A stretch of DNA of 23,643 nucleotides from Bacteroidales bacterium UBA3824 (lineage in GTDB: Bacteria > Bacteroidota > Bacteroidia > Bacteroidales > UBA3824), in contig DGIK01000052.1 in assembly GCA_002393195.1 (NCBI GenBank), positions 1 to 23,643 on the forward strand, in the 5' to 3' direction. The first letter of the stretch is position 1, and the number at the start of each line of letters is the position of its first letter. This document shows positions 15,249 through 23,460 of this stretch, piece by piece. The notes beneath the pieces were generated by a model, which was given only the letters and a program-made list of their open reading frames with translations, made no database searches and was not told where the DNA came from. Position numbers and translations under genes: made by a program.

Positions 15249-15298
15249 GAGGTTGCCCGAAGCCCATACGATTACAATCCGAAGGCGGCGGCAGCCTC
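15249..15298 (+). promoter_or_regulatory. Hairpin between mreB and mreC
   Basis: GAGGTTGCC (15249-15257) pairs with GGCAGCCTC (15290-15298), 9 bp with one T-G pair, around a 32-nt loop. No T-run follows, so full termination is unlikely. It may modulate the mreB to mreC expression ratio or protect the mreB end of the transcript; this is inference. Confidence 0.4.
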
Positions 15299-15320
15299 GT
15301 TTCAATAGTAAAAAAACAGG

Positions 15321-16157
15321 ATGGACAGCCTGCTCAAATTCCTAAGGAGGATACATTTCCTCCTGCTTTTCATATTATTGGAAGTGTTGTCTTTGATAAT
15401 GCTCGTTAACGGCAACGGAAGGCGCAACGCTGTCTTCCACACCTCGGCAAACTACATCATAGGCAACATATATGATTTTACGTGGAACTACGTCGGCTAC
15501 TTCAATCTCCGTGAGGAAAACGAAATGCTTATGCAGGTGCTGTCCAACATCAGAGCCAATTCCGACGATTTCATCGTAAGGGACACTGCGCGATTCCACG
15601 ACCGCGCCGATTCCACCGGGCGCATTGAATACCGCGCCATCAGAGCATCCGTCATCAAAAACTCCGCAAGCCGGCGCAACAATTTCATCACCCTCGACGT
15701 AGGCAGCGAACAAGGCATCAAGCCCGATATGGGTGTGATGTCGGCGGCGGGCGCGGCGGGAGTTGTAGTGGCTGTGTCACAACATTACGCCCTCGCAATA
15801 TCGCTGCTCAACAGCAAGACCGGCATCTCCGCAAAACTCAAAACCAACAACTTCTACGGCTCTGTGGTGTGGACAGGCGACGACTACCGCTACGCAACCC
15901 TCACCGAAATACCAAACCACGTGGAACTCCACCACGGCGACACGGTGGTCACGAGCGGATACTCGGCAATATTTCCTCCGGGCATACCAGTAGCCACCAT
16001 CGAGGACTTCAAGCGCAATAGCGACGACAATTTTTATTCCATCAAGGTAAAACTTTTAACCGACTTCAAATGCCTATCCAACGTATTCGTCATTGAAAAC
16101 CTCAATCAGCAAGAACGCATCGACTTGGAGGCAGAGGAGTCAAAATTTGAGCAGTAA
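15321..16157 (+). CDS. mreC: Rod shape-determining protein MreC
   Basis: Periplasmic scaffold that links MreB filaments to the wall-synthesis complex. A single membrane helix (FLLLFILLEVLSLIMLV, about 13-29) follows a short cytoplasmic N-terminus. Then comes a coiled-coil stretch (FNLREENEMLMQVLSNIRAN), and after that the paired beta domains with conserved-looking segments ITLDVGSEQGIKPDMGVMSAAG, VVAVSQHYA and GDTVVTSGYSAIFPPGIPVATI, the MreC hallmark. The length of 278 residues is normal. It is followed directly by mreD with no gap. A cluster of Arg and Asn residues near residues 30-36 after the helix is consistent with insertion with the C-terminus outside. Identification is secure. Confidence 0.95.
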   Translation: MDSLLKFLRRIHFLLLFILLEVLSLIMLVNGNGRRNAVFHTSANYIIGNIYDFTWNYVGYFNLREENEMLMQVLSNIRANSDDFIVRDTARFHDRADSTGRIEYRAIRASVIKNSASRRNNFITLDVGSEQGIKPDMGVMSAAGAAGVVVAVSQHYALAISLLNSKTGISAKLKTNNFYGSVVWTGDDYRYATLTEIPNHVELHHGDTVVTSGYSAIFPPGIPVATIEDFKRNSDDNFYSIKVKLLTDFKCLSNVFVIENLNQQERIDLEAEESKFEQ

Positions 16158-16670
16158 ATGGATATAAGGGCATACGGCAGGATAATGTTAATGTTTTTGA
16201 TATTGTTGCTGCTGCAAGTGATGATTATCAACAATATCAATATCGGAGTATGGGGCATCACACCGATGTTCTATGCGCTGTTTGTGCTTGCATTGCCATT
16301 TGAGACGCCGAGGTGGGCTCTATTGGTGCTGGGCTTCGCAATGGGTTTTGCAAATGACGTATTCTGCGACACTCCCGGACTCAACGCCGGAGCCACCACG
16401 CTTATGGCATTTGCAAGGCCGTGGGTGCTCGGAATGCTCGCGCCAAGAGACGGCTACGAAAACGGCACGCGCCCATACCTGATGCACATGGGCTTCGTGT
16501 GGTACATTTATTACAGCGGACTGCTCATCCTGATACACCACGCAGCATATTTTATGCTTGATGCATTTGGATTCGCCCACTTTTTCAAGACACTCGGACA
16601 GATTGTCATTACGGCACTGTTGACGGAAATACTTGTAATTTTTTCACAATACATATCATTTAGGAAGTAA
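16158..16670 (+). CDS. mreD: Rod shape-determining protein MreD
   Basis: A 170-residue inner-membrane protein of the elongasome. It has about five hydrophobic helices, starting with IMLMFLILLLLQVMIINNI, and including PMFYALFVLALPF, ALLVLGFAMGFANDVFCDTPG, FVWYIYYSGLLILIHHAAYFML and IVITALLTEILVIFSQYI. The GFANDVFCDTPGLNAGATTLMAFARP segment is the recognisable MreD region (a D-x-x-x-x-x-x-G-N-A-type loop). Its ATG immediately follows the mreC stop, and its stop overlaps the next start by 1 nt (TAATG). In many Bacteroidota the next genes are penicillin-binding protein 2 and rodA; here a CNNM/CorC gene follows instead. The similarity is modest, as for all MreD proteins, but the position makes the call secure. 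Confidence 0.93.
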   Translation: MDIRAYGRIMLMFLILLLLQVMIINNINIGVWGITPMFYALFVLALPFETPRWALLVLGFAMGFANDVFCDTPGLNAGATTLMAFARPWVLGMLAPRDGYENGTRPYLMHMGFVWYIYYSGLLILIHHAAYFMLDAFGFAHFFKTLGQIVITALLTEILVIFSQYISFRK

Positions 16671-17920
16671 TGACGGCATTATCAATATCGCTATTGGCAC
16701 TTGGGGCAGCATCCACGGCATTTTTCTCAGGAATGAAGGCCGCCCTCTCGTCGTGCGACAAGCTGATATTGGACATCGACATCCGTCAACGCGCCATACG
16801 ACAAGGCGTGGTATTTCGTCCAAACGACAACATCGAACTCTGCACCACACTGATGCACACTGGCGAAATCGTGTCGCTCTGTCTGCTGGGCATAGCAACG
16901 ACGGCGTTGATGGGGTGCTTTGATTTTTCTAATGCCTGGATGCGACTGCCCGTAACATTGGCGGCTGTCATAATATCCATAATTGCCTTCGACACCCTGC
17001 CCGCCGCACTTATGGCGCGCAAGAGCAACGAATCTTTGAGACATTTTGCGGCAATTGCTTCCGGCATCTCCAACCTGATTTACCCGTGGCTGTACGTGGT
17101 GCTGTTTCCGATTGTTGCCCGCGCCGAAAAGAGGGGCATCGACAAATTCCACGAGTTGCTGCCATTCCAGGACAATACGCCAACTACCACCGACACGGTC
17201 AATTATCACGACAACGACTTCAAGATCTTGCTCAAAGCACTGGACTTCACCAACATAAAAATCCGCGAATGTCTTGTGCCGCGCAACGAGATTGTACACG
17301 CCGACATCGACGACAGCATCGACACACTTACGGAGAGGTTTATAGAAAGCAACTATTCCAAAATTCTCATCAGCGACAAGACCATCGACAACGTGAAGGG
17401 CTACGTAAATGCATTGTCGCTTTTCAAGAATCCAAAATCAATAAAAAGCATCCTCACAAACGCCATCGAAGTGCCCGAGACAATGACGGCGGAGCAATTG
17501 TTTAAGCTCTTTATCAAACGCCGCCTGAGCGTGGCAATTGTCATCGACGAATATGGCGGCACGGCGGGAATGTTGACAGTGGAAGACATCATCGAGGAAA
17601 TCACCGGCGAGATAGAAGACGAACACGACAACCAGGACCACATCGAAAAACAGACCGCTCCCGACGAATACATATTGTCGGGTCGTCTTGAAATTGACTA
17701 CATCAACGAAAAATACCACATAGGACTGCCAAAATCCGACGATTACGAAACCCTCGCCGGATACATCCTAAAACTCAACGAGGACATTCCCAAATACGGC
17801 GACGAAATCACCGACGGACCTTTCTGTATGAAAATTCTGCAAGTGAAACGCCCAAAAATCGAGATTATCCGTCTGAGGGTACATAGAGGCAACCAACCAC
17901 AATCACAAAACAACCAATAA
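16670..17920 (+). CDS. CNNM/CorC (HlyC) family transporter-associated protein, DUF21-CBS-CBS-CorC_C
   Basis: A 416-residue membrane protein of the UPF0053 group. Residues 1-150 are the DUF21/CNNM membrane domain with four hydrophobic segments (ISLLALGAASTAFFSG, IVSLCLLGIATTALMG, LPVTLAAVIISIIAF, LIYPWLYVVLFPIV). Two CBS domains follow, the first from IRECLVPRNEIVHADIDDS, the second closing with VAIVIDEYGGTAGMLTVEDIIEEITGEIEDEHD, the most diagnostic stretch of the family. A CorC_HlyC domain (YILSGRLEIDYINEKY to FCMKILQVKRPKIE) ends the protein. Members are proposed to handle Mg2+ or Na+ export, with nucleotide binding in the CBS pair. GldE of gliding bacteria has the same architecture, but no other gld gene is near. 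The 1-nt overlap with mreD ties it to the mre operon. The old annotation "hemolysin" is not supported by any feature. Confidence 0.9.
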   Translation: MTALSISLLALGAASTAFFSGMKAALSSCDKLILDIDIRQRAIRQGVVFRPNDNIELCTTLMHTGEIVSLCLLGIATTALMGCFDFSNAWMRLPVTLAAVIISIIAFDTLPAALMARKSNESLRHFAAIASGISNLIYPWLYVVLFPIVARAEKRGIDKFHELLPFQDNTPTTTDTVNYHDNDFKILLKALDFTNIKIRECLVPRNEIVHADIDDSIDTLTERFIESNYSKILISDKTIDNVKGYVNALSLFKNPKSIKSILTNAIEVPETMTAEQLFKLFIKRRLSVAIVIDEYGGTAGMLTVEDIIEEITGEIEDEHDNQDHIEKQTAPDEYILSGRLEIDYINEKYHIGLPKSDDYETLAGYILKLNEDIPKYGDEITDGPFCMKILQVKRPKIEIIRLRVHRGNQPQSQNNQ

Positions 17921-17924
17921 AGAT

Positions 17925-18689
17925 ATGGACAACGAAATCAGATATTCCATAATAGACTCCACCAACAACGAGGCTCAACGCCAAATACAGAACGGCGTAG
18001 CCCCGAAAGGAGATTTTGTAATCCGCGCCGACTTCCAGACCGACGGACGCGGACAGCGCGGCAACACCTGGCACTCGCCCAACGCCACAAACCTGATGTT
18101 CAGCTACGTGTACTTCCCGGTAAAATTGGAAGCCCGTCACCAGTTTATGCTATCGCAGGCGGCGGCATTGTCGGTAGCCGAATACTTGAAGGGCAAAGGC
18201 GTCAACGACGTATCCATCAAATGGCCAAACGACATCTACGTCGGTATGAAAAAAATCTGCGGTATGCTGATAGAAAACACTGTGAGCGGACATTACATCC
18301 GTTACAGCATCATTGGCATTGGTGTCAACATAAACCAAACCCAATTCCCCGAAAACCTCCCAAACCCCACATCGCTCACCATCCACACCGGCAAACAGTA
18401 CAACCTCGACGAAGAATTTTCAACCATCATCGAAATCCTGCGTCAAAAGATATACGACATCAGCACCACCAACGCCGACTCACTGATGAAAAAATACAAG
18501 AGCGTGATGTTGGGCCTCGACAAGACTTTGATATACAGAAGCGGCGGCAAGGTGTTCAAAGGAATCATACGCGATGTTGACCACTACGGAATGTTGACGG
18601 TGGAGGACGCCGAAACGCACGAGGCGCAGCAATACGCCTTCAACGAAGTCAATTTAGTAATACCCGAACAGCCAAAGGAAAACATCTAA
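17925..18689 (+). CDS. birA: Biotin--[acetyl-CoA-carboxylase] ligase
   Basis: Attaches biotin to the carboxyl-carrier domain of biotin-dependent carboxylases through biotinyl-AMP. The 254-residue protein has the catalytic core only: DSTNNEA at the N-terminus, the GRGQRG loop (41-46) followed by TWHSP, KWPNDIYV (99-106), the active-site Lys in KKICGMLIE (K110), and IGIGVNINQ. The SH3-like C-terminal domain is visible around KTLIYRSGGKVFKGIIRDVD. There is no N-terminal winged helix, so this is a group I, non-regulatory enzyme that cannot repress biotin genes. It begins 4 nt after the CorC-like stop and ends 3 nt before the next gene. No biotin-synthesis gene is in the window. Identification is secure. 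Confidence 0.95.
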   Translation: MDNEIRYSIIDSTNNEAQRQIQNGVAPKGDFVIRADFQTDGRGQRGNTWHSPNATNLMFSYVYFPVKLEARHQFMLSQAAALSVAEYLKGKGVNDVSIKWPNDIYVGMKKICGMLIENTVSGHYIRYSIIGIGVNINQTQFPENLPNPTSLTIHTGKQYNLDEEFSTIIEILRQKIYDISTTNADSLMKKYKSVMLGLDKTLIYRSGGKVFKGIIRDVDHYGMLTVEDAETHEAQQYAFNEVNLVIPEQPKENI

Positions 18690-18692
18690 ACC

Positions 18693-21600
18693 ATGAAAAA
18701 CATACTGCGCATCATATTGACAGCGACACTCAGCATAATCTACGCCACAGCCGGAGCCCAGTTTTACAACGGTCATCAGATGGACTTCGGACAAAACCGC
18801 GTTCAATACTCCGAATTTGAGTGGATGTACTACCGCTACCCAAAATTTGACACCTACTACTACCAGCAGGGCAAGGACATAGCGCAATACACCTGCGACC
18901 GCGCACTCGAAATCATCCCCGAAATCGAAAAAACATTCAGCAAGACGCTGCAAAGGCGCATTATTTTCATTGTATATAATAGGCTCGCGGAATACCGACA
19001 GAGCAATATCGGGCTCGTTACCGGCGACAAGCAGAGCAACCTCGGCGGCGTAGCCAAGATAATCGACAACAAGGTTTTCTTATATTACGACGGCGACCAC
19101 AACAAATACGACACGCAGATACGCGAAGCAGTGGCGCAGATAGTACTCGGCACAGCCATCAACGGCAACGGCATACGCAACAAGGTGCAGAGCGCAGGCA
19201 CCACCACAATGCCAGAATGGTACAGCGAAGGATTGTCATATTATGTTGCCAAAAATTGGGACGCAGAAATAGAAGACATACTCAAAGACGGTTTTGAATC
19301 GCGCAAATACCGCAAAATCAGTTATTTGACCGGCGACGACGCCAAATACGCGGGCTATTCGATGTGGTATTACATCAACCGTGCCTACGGACGCGACGCC
19401 ATCCCCGGCATCCTCTACCTCACCGGCGTCAACAAAAATCCCAACCTTGCAATCAAACAGGTACTTAACGTAAAATTCCGACAATTGAACAAGGATTGGG
19501 TGGCATATTACAACGACAAATTTGGCATACCCAACGGTCGCCGCATCCCAAAAGACACCGCCCCGCACGACAACGACATCCTCTCCAAATACAAGCGCAA
19601 CACGATATACGACAAGCCGTTGCTCTCGCCAGACGGCAAATACACTTTCTATTGCACCAACAAACTGGGGCGTTACAAGGTGTTTTTAATCAACAATCAA
19701 AACCAAAAGCGCAAAAAACTCATCGCCCGCGAGCACAAGCTCCCACAAGTCATCGACTACAACTATCCCGTGGCGGCATGGCACAAATCGGGACAGCTGA
19801 TAAGTTTTGTGATTGAGGAACAAGGGTATGTATATCTGTATCAATACAATACCACCACAGGCGAAATGTTGCGCAGAATGTTGCCAAAATTCGACAAGGT
19901 GTTTTCAATGTCTTACAGCGACGACGGACTCAATATGGTGATGTCGGTGCAGCTCTCAGGCCTCACCGACCTGATTGTAATAAACGTTGCGTCGGGTTCT
20001 TATGAACAGATTACCAAGGATTTGGCAGACGACATCGACCCTCAGTTTATAGAAAACTCCACTCAAATCATATTTGCCTCCAACCGCCTTTCCGACACGA
20101 TGCGCGTGGAAAAAATAGACGACCACGACCCAATCGGCAAGACATACGATCTTTTTGTCTATGACTACAAACACAAATCGACCGTACTACGCCGCATCAC
20201 CAACTCCAAATACGAAAACGAGACCTCACCGGCGGAAGTATCGCACAATTCGTATTCGTACCTCTCTGACCGCAACGGCATCATCAACCGCTACGCCTCG
20301 GTCTATGACAGCACAATCATCGCGATAGATACTGTGGTACATTATCGTTACACCAACGATTACAAACCTGTATCCAACAAGCGTCACAACATTCTGCACC
20401 TCAATATCAACAGACCGCAAAACAAGCTTACCTTCAATTCTCGCAACCGTGGGCGATACCTGATGCAGACTGAGCCTATCAACAACAATGAAAATCTGCC
20501 ATCAATCCTGCAACCCACATATTTCCGCACCATTGTTGACAAAAAACAACAAAAGACAGATTCCATAGAAGCCGTAAGGCGGCACAAGGCAAAACTCGAA
20601 CGCCAACGCATAGACAGCATCGTAGCCAATCCGCCCAAAAACCTCATCCACCCCGACAGTATGAAATACGACATCACAAATTATTACTTCGAGGAGGAAA
20701 AAAGTTTGGCGCACCAGTTGATTTTTTACAACGAAGACCTCAAAGCGCGCCACCTCAACGAAAAGGCGGAGCGTCCCACACAACGAATGTATTTTACCAA
20801 CTTTTACACCGATTATTTGGTGAGTCAGGTGGATTTTTCATCGTTGAACCAAGGCTACCAACCATTTACGGGCGGGCCTTACTATTTTGATCCAGGTGCG
20901 TCGGCATTTTTCAAAGTTGGCATCAAGGATTTGTTTGAGGATTACAGGCTTACGGCGGCATTCCGCATCGGCGGCAATCTCGATAGCTACGAGTATTACC
21001 TCTCCTTCGAAAACCTCCGCAAACGCCTCGACAAGCAGTATGTATTCCACCGCAACTCATACACCACCGAAGATTACGCAAAAGTAGCGTCCAACGAAGC
21101 TATGTTTATAGCAAGCTATCCATTCAGCCAAATATCGGCGGTGAAAGGCACTCTCGGCATACGATACGACAAGGCAGAGCCTCTCATCGTAGAAACACGC
21201 GACCTCGATAGAGACCAAGAATACCAGGTATTTGCCAAGGCAAAAGCGGAATACGTGTTCGACAATTCGCGCCAAATCACCACCAACATCCCCGCCGGCA
21301 TACGCGGCAAGGTATGGAGCGAGCTTTACCAACAATTGGAAGGCCGCTACGACATCATTTCGACATGGGGATTCGATTGGCGGTATTATCAGCCCTTGCA
21401 CCGCTGTATGATATTTGCGGCACGTGTGGCAGGCGCAACATCCTTTGGCTCAGGCAAAATACTCTATTACCTCGGCGGCGTGGACAATTGGACCACATTC
21501 TCGTCAGACATCAGCAAGAGGTTCGACCAGTCTATCCGCATCGACAACGAGGAAAATTACATTTATCAGGCAGTAGGCACCAATATGCGCGGCTTCATCC

Positions 21601-21974
21601 AAAACTGCCGCAACGGCAACACCTTCGCCGTACTCAACACCGAACTCCGCCTGCCCCTGTTCCGCTACATATTCAACCGTCCGCTCAGCAGCAAGCTAAT
21701 CAACGATTTCCAAGTTGTGGGCTTCTTTGACACTGGTTCGGCGTGGACAGGACTCATCCCCGGCACCGACAATGCCTACAACAAATTTGACCTCGTGGAC
21801 GGCCCGATACGGATGATAATCGACGTAGAAAGGCCCTCTATGGTGGCAGGATATGGATTTGGACTCAGGACAAGCATCCTCGGATACTTTATGCGCCTCG
21901 ATTGGGCGTGGGGTCTGGAAGGCCACGTAATACTCCCGAGGACGTTCTACTTCTCGTTGGGATTGGATTTTTAA
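18693..21974 (+). CDS. Secreted protein with peptidase-MA-like, TolB-like propeller and Omp85-like barrel domains
   Basis: A 1093-residue probable outer-membrane protein. Residues 1-22 are a signal peptide (hydrophobic ILTATLSIIYATAGAQF). Residues about 30-270 resemble the peptidase MA fold (gluzincin-like): PEWYSEGLSYYV is the family's typical post-catalytic helix, but the expected HExxH reads REAVAQ (about residues 142-147), so zinc binding appears lost. Residues about 300-580 carry beta-propeller repeats of the PD40/TolB kind (LLSPDGKYTFYCTN; DIDPQFIENSTQIIFASN). The rest is beta-rich from about residue 700, with GYGFGLRTSILGYFMRLDWAWG and a terminal Phe, as in BamA/Omp85-type barrels. It starts 3 nt after birA and is the last gene of the mre operon. 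Likely roles are outer-membrane assembly or surface transport; the exact function is not known. A conserved Bacteroidota family probably exists, but I cannot name it. Confidence 0.78.
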   Translation: MKNILRIILTATLSIIYATAGAQFYNGHQMDFGQNRVQYSEFEWMYYRYPKFDTYYYQQGKDIAQYTCDRALEIIPEIEKTFSKTLQRRIIFIVYNRLAEYRQSNIGLVTGDKQSNLGGVAKIIDNKVFLYYDGDHNKYDTQIREAVAQIVLGTAINGNGIRNKVQSAGTTTMPEWYSEGLSYYVAKNWDAEIEDILKDGFESRKYRKISYLTGDDAKYAGYSMWYYINRAYGRDAIPGILYLTGVNKNPNLAIKQVLNVKFRQLNKDWVAYYNDKFGIPNGRRIPKDTAPHDNDILSKYKRNTIYDKPLLSPDGKYTFYCTNKLGRYKVFLINNQNQKRKKLIAREHKLPQVIDYNYPVAAWHKSGQLISFVIEEQGYVYLYQYNTTTGEMLRRMLPKFDKVFSMSYSDDGLNMVMSVQLSGLTDLIVINVASGSYEQITKDLADDIDPQFIENSTQIIFASNRLSDTMRVEKIDDHDPIGKTYDLFVYDYKHKSTVLRRITNSKYENETSPAEVSHNSYSYLSDRNGIINRYASVYDSTIIAIDTVVHYRYTNDYKPVSNKRHNILHLNINRPQNKLTFNSRNRGRYLMQTEPINNNENLPSILQPTYFRTIVDKKQQKTDSIEAVRRHKAKLERQRIDSIVANPPKNLIHPDSMKYDITNYYFEEEKSLAHQLIFYNEDLKARHLNEKAERPTQRMYFTNFYTDYLVSQVDFSSLNQGYQPFTGGPYYFDPGASAFFKVGIKDLFEDYRLTAAFRIGGNLDSYEYYLSFENLRKRLDKQYVFHRNSYTTEDYAKVASNEAMFIASYPFSQISAVKGTLGIRYDKAEPLIVETRDLDRDQEYQVFAKAKAEYVFDNSRQITTNIPAGIRGKVWSELYQQLEGRYDIISTWGFDWRYYQPLHRCMIFAARVAGATSFGSGKILYYLGGVDNWTTFSSDISKRFDQSIRIDNEENYIYQAVGTNMRGFIQNCRNGNTFAVLNTELRLPLFRYIFNRPLSSKLINDFQVVGFFDTGSAWTGLIPGTDNAYNKFDLVDGPIRMIIDVERPSMVAGYGFGLRTSILGYFMRLDWAWGLEGHVILPRTFYFSLGLDF

Positions 21975-21986
21975 TGATAATAATTG

Positions 21987-22023
21987 CGCCTTTTATCGTG
22001 TCCTCAGCGACGGGTAAAAGGCG
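21987..22023 (+). terminator. Inverted repeat at the junction of convergent genes
   Basis: CGCCTTTTA (21987-21995) pairs with TAAAAGGCG (22015-22023), 9 bp, loop 19 nt. The left arm holds the YraN stop codon, and the right arm lies in its last codons. It sits 12 nt after the barrel protein's stop. It may terminate both converging transcripts, but the T-run on either side is short. Confidence 0.45.
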
Positions 22024-22367
22024 TATTTTATAAGTTCCACATCCTGCACGTCGCCATTGTGATGGATTACGGAAACAATGTCGAAGCGCACCTCCTCGTG
22101 CCGTTTGTTTTTGCGGATATAGCCATTAGCAGCACTTATAAGATTGCTCTGCTTTGATTTTGTAATGGCTTCCGTCGGCGACAAGAGCGAATTGACCTCA
22201 CGGGTTTTCACCTCTATAATTGCCAAAAATTCGCCATCCAATGCCACAATATCAAGTTCGAGATGACCGCAACGCCAGTTACGGTCGAGGATTACATATC
22301 CCTGACTCTCCAAATACTTCACAGCGGCATCCTCGCCAATTTGTCCAATGTCTTTTGTTGTCAGCAT
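21993..22367 (-). CDS. yraN: YraN/UPF0102 family endonuclease-like protein
   Basis: A 124-residue protein of the UPF0102 family with a Holliday-junction-resolvase-like PD-(D/E)XK fold. The family signature is complete: GQIGEDAAVKYLESQGY, then ILDRNWRCGHLELDIVALDG with the catalytic Asp, then LAIIEVKTRE with the ExK pair, then QSNLISAANGYI and RFDIVSVI. The enzyme's physiological role is not established; DNA repair or recombination is usually assumed. It is convergent with the outer-membrane protein gene, and its 3' end shares an inverted repeat with that gene. The start at 22367 is supported by the promoter 17 nt upstream, whose sequence is nearly the same as that of the Rpn gene. Identification is secure. 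Confidence 0.93.
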   Translation of the reverse strand: MLTTKDIGQIGEDAAVKYLESQGYVILDRNWRCGHLELDIVALDGEFLAIIEVKTREVNSLLSPTEAITKSKQSNLISAANGYIRKNKRHEEVRFDIVSVIHHNGDVQDVELIKYAFYPSLRTR

Positions 22368-22382
22368 AATTTTTGCGTTTGT

Positions 22383-22418
22383 GCAAAGATAATAAAAATG
22401 ACGTTACGTTTGCAAAAA
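22383..22418. repeat. 36-nt direct repeat, copy 1 (promoter of yraN)
   Basis: Matches 23461-23496 at 34 of 36 positions; the differences are at C/G and A/G. It contains both promoter boxes read on the minus strand. The two copies flank the rpn gene and its remnant. Confidence 0.8.
22384..22416 (-). promoter_or_regulatory. yraN promoter
   Basis: Read leftward: TTTG (22416-22413), 21 nt, TATCTTTG (22391-22384), then about 16 nt to the yraN ATG. Full match to the Bacteroidota -7 box. A leader this short would leave about 9 nt of 5' UTR. Confidence 0.7.
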
Positions 22419-22427
22419 TCAAGTTCC

Positions 22428-22478
22428 GATACACGCATCACCTCACGCGCCTTGTCGAGACCCGGCGCAGTGTAGTTT
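22428..22478 (-). pseudogene. Remnant of an Rpn-like coding region
   Basis: Read leftward, in the same frame as the intact gene and beyond its stop codon, the sequence translates to YTAPGLDKAREVMRVSELD. This is close to VPGLVEAKEVLKRSNMT of the intact Rpn protein (P, G, L, A, E, V and S shared, with K/R and L/M conservative changes). No other Rpn segment surrounds it, so it looks like a fragment left from a second, decayed copy. The match is short and could be chance. Confidence 0.4.
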
Positions 22479-22489
22479 TTGGGAATATT

Positions 22490-23428
22490 TTACAATGCGG
22501 TAATTTCGTCTGGCGCGAGGCCAGTCATCTCACTGATTTCGTCGATAGAGAAGCCTTTTGAGAGCATCTTGCGGGCGGTGGCGAGGTTGGCTTTGCGCTC
22601 GCCTTCGGCAATACCTTCGGCACGACCATCCACTTTGCCCGATGCGTATGAATAGTCGGTCGCGCTCTTTTCGTTGCGCATTGCCTCAATATGGCGGAGA
22701 TAAACATATCGCTCAGCCTCAGTCATATTGGAGCGTTTGAGGACTTCCTTTGCCTCCACAAGACCGGGGACAGAAGTATCGTCCTTGATGCTATTGTCTT
22801 TGAGGAAAGTCATCCATTCTTCCAAGGCGTTAGCAATAGACGGACGGAAAGCGTTGATTCTCAACAATGTAAATTCAGGGAACAAATCGCCGACGGTCTG
22901 TTTTTTAAGTTTGTATTTGCGGCGTTTTACTTCATCTTTTTCCTGTTCATTGGCGAGTTCTTCTTCGGTGAGTTCTTCCTTGCGGGAGACACGCAGGATG
23001 TCGCCTGTCCGCACTCCGCGAAACTCCGTAGTGCCACGGTATATATAATCGCTGCCCTCGCCAAAGTCGTAATAGACTATGGCAATCGAATACACCTTTT
23101 TGATGCGGTCGTAGTCTTCGCCCTGCCTTACCTGCTCGGTAATAGCATTGGACACACCAAACAATATCCTTTCGAGGAAGTACGTGTAACGCGAGGTCTG
23201 CACTTCCACAACAAAGATTTCGCCATCCTCGTCCTGCGCCTTGATGTCAACACGGTTGAACTTCTCCTCGGAAGTATCCTGGTTGCCCTCGCTTTCGAGA
23301 ATGGCCTGTATCTTGCATTTTTTTTCCAAAATTACCTCGATGAACCCTTCCAACACGCCGAAATTGGCCTTGTTTCTCAGAAGTTTTTTCATCGCGTAGT
23401 CAAAACGGATAAGTTCGCTGCTCTGCAT
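22490..23428 (-). CDS. Rpn family recombination-promoting nuclease / PDDEXK_2 transposase-like
   Basis: A 312-residue protein of the Rpn/PD-(D/E)XK transposase-like group, common in multiple copies in Bacteroidota. The catalytic core is FNRVDIKAQDEDGEIFVVEVQ: the Asp of RVDIKA and the ExQ of VEVQ replace the usual ExK. Residues 80-200 are the family's ERILFGVSNAITEQ and YSIAIVYYDF region. A repeated C-terminal module, (G)KVDGRAEGIAEGERKAN followed by ARKMLSKGFSIDEISEMTGLAPDEI, is the typical tail and probably a small helical DNA- or protein-binding element. Homologues promote RecA-independent recombination or act in phage defence. The gene is intact and lies between two copies of a 36-nt promoter sequence. 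No terminal inverted repeats are evident, so it is not annotated as part of a mobile element. Confidence 0.88.
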   Translation of the reverse strand: MQSSELIRFDYAMKKLLRNKANFGVLEGFIEVILEKKCKIQAILESEGNQDTSEEKFNRVDIKAQDEDGEIFVVEVQTSRYTYFLERILFGVSNAITEQVRQGEDYDRIKKVYSIAIVYYDFGEGSDYIYRGTTEFRGVRTGDILRVSRKEELTEEELANEQEKDEVKRRKYKLKKQTVGDLFPEFTLLRINAFRPSIANALEEWMTFLKDNSIKDDTSVPGLVEAKEVLKRSNMTEAERYVYLRHIEAMRNEKSATDYSYASGKVDGRAEGIAEGERKANLATARKMLSKGFSIDEISEMTGLAPDEITAL

Positions 23429-23460
23429 AGCTGATTAAATTTGTTTGGTTTTGCAATTGC

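Noticed and set aside
22447..22468. Short inverted repeat GCGCC/GGCGC as a terminator of the rpn gene
   Set aside because: Only 5 bp with a 12-nt loop, no T-run in the transcript direction, and it falls in the remnant coding stretch.
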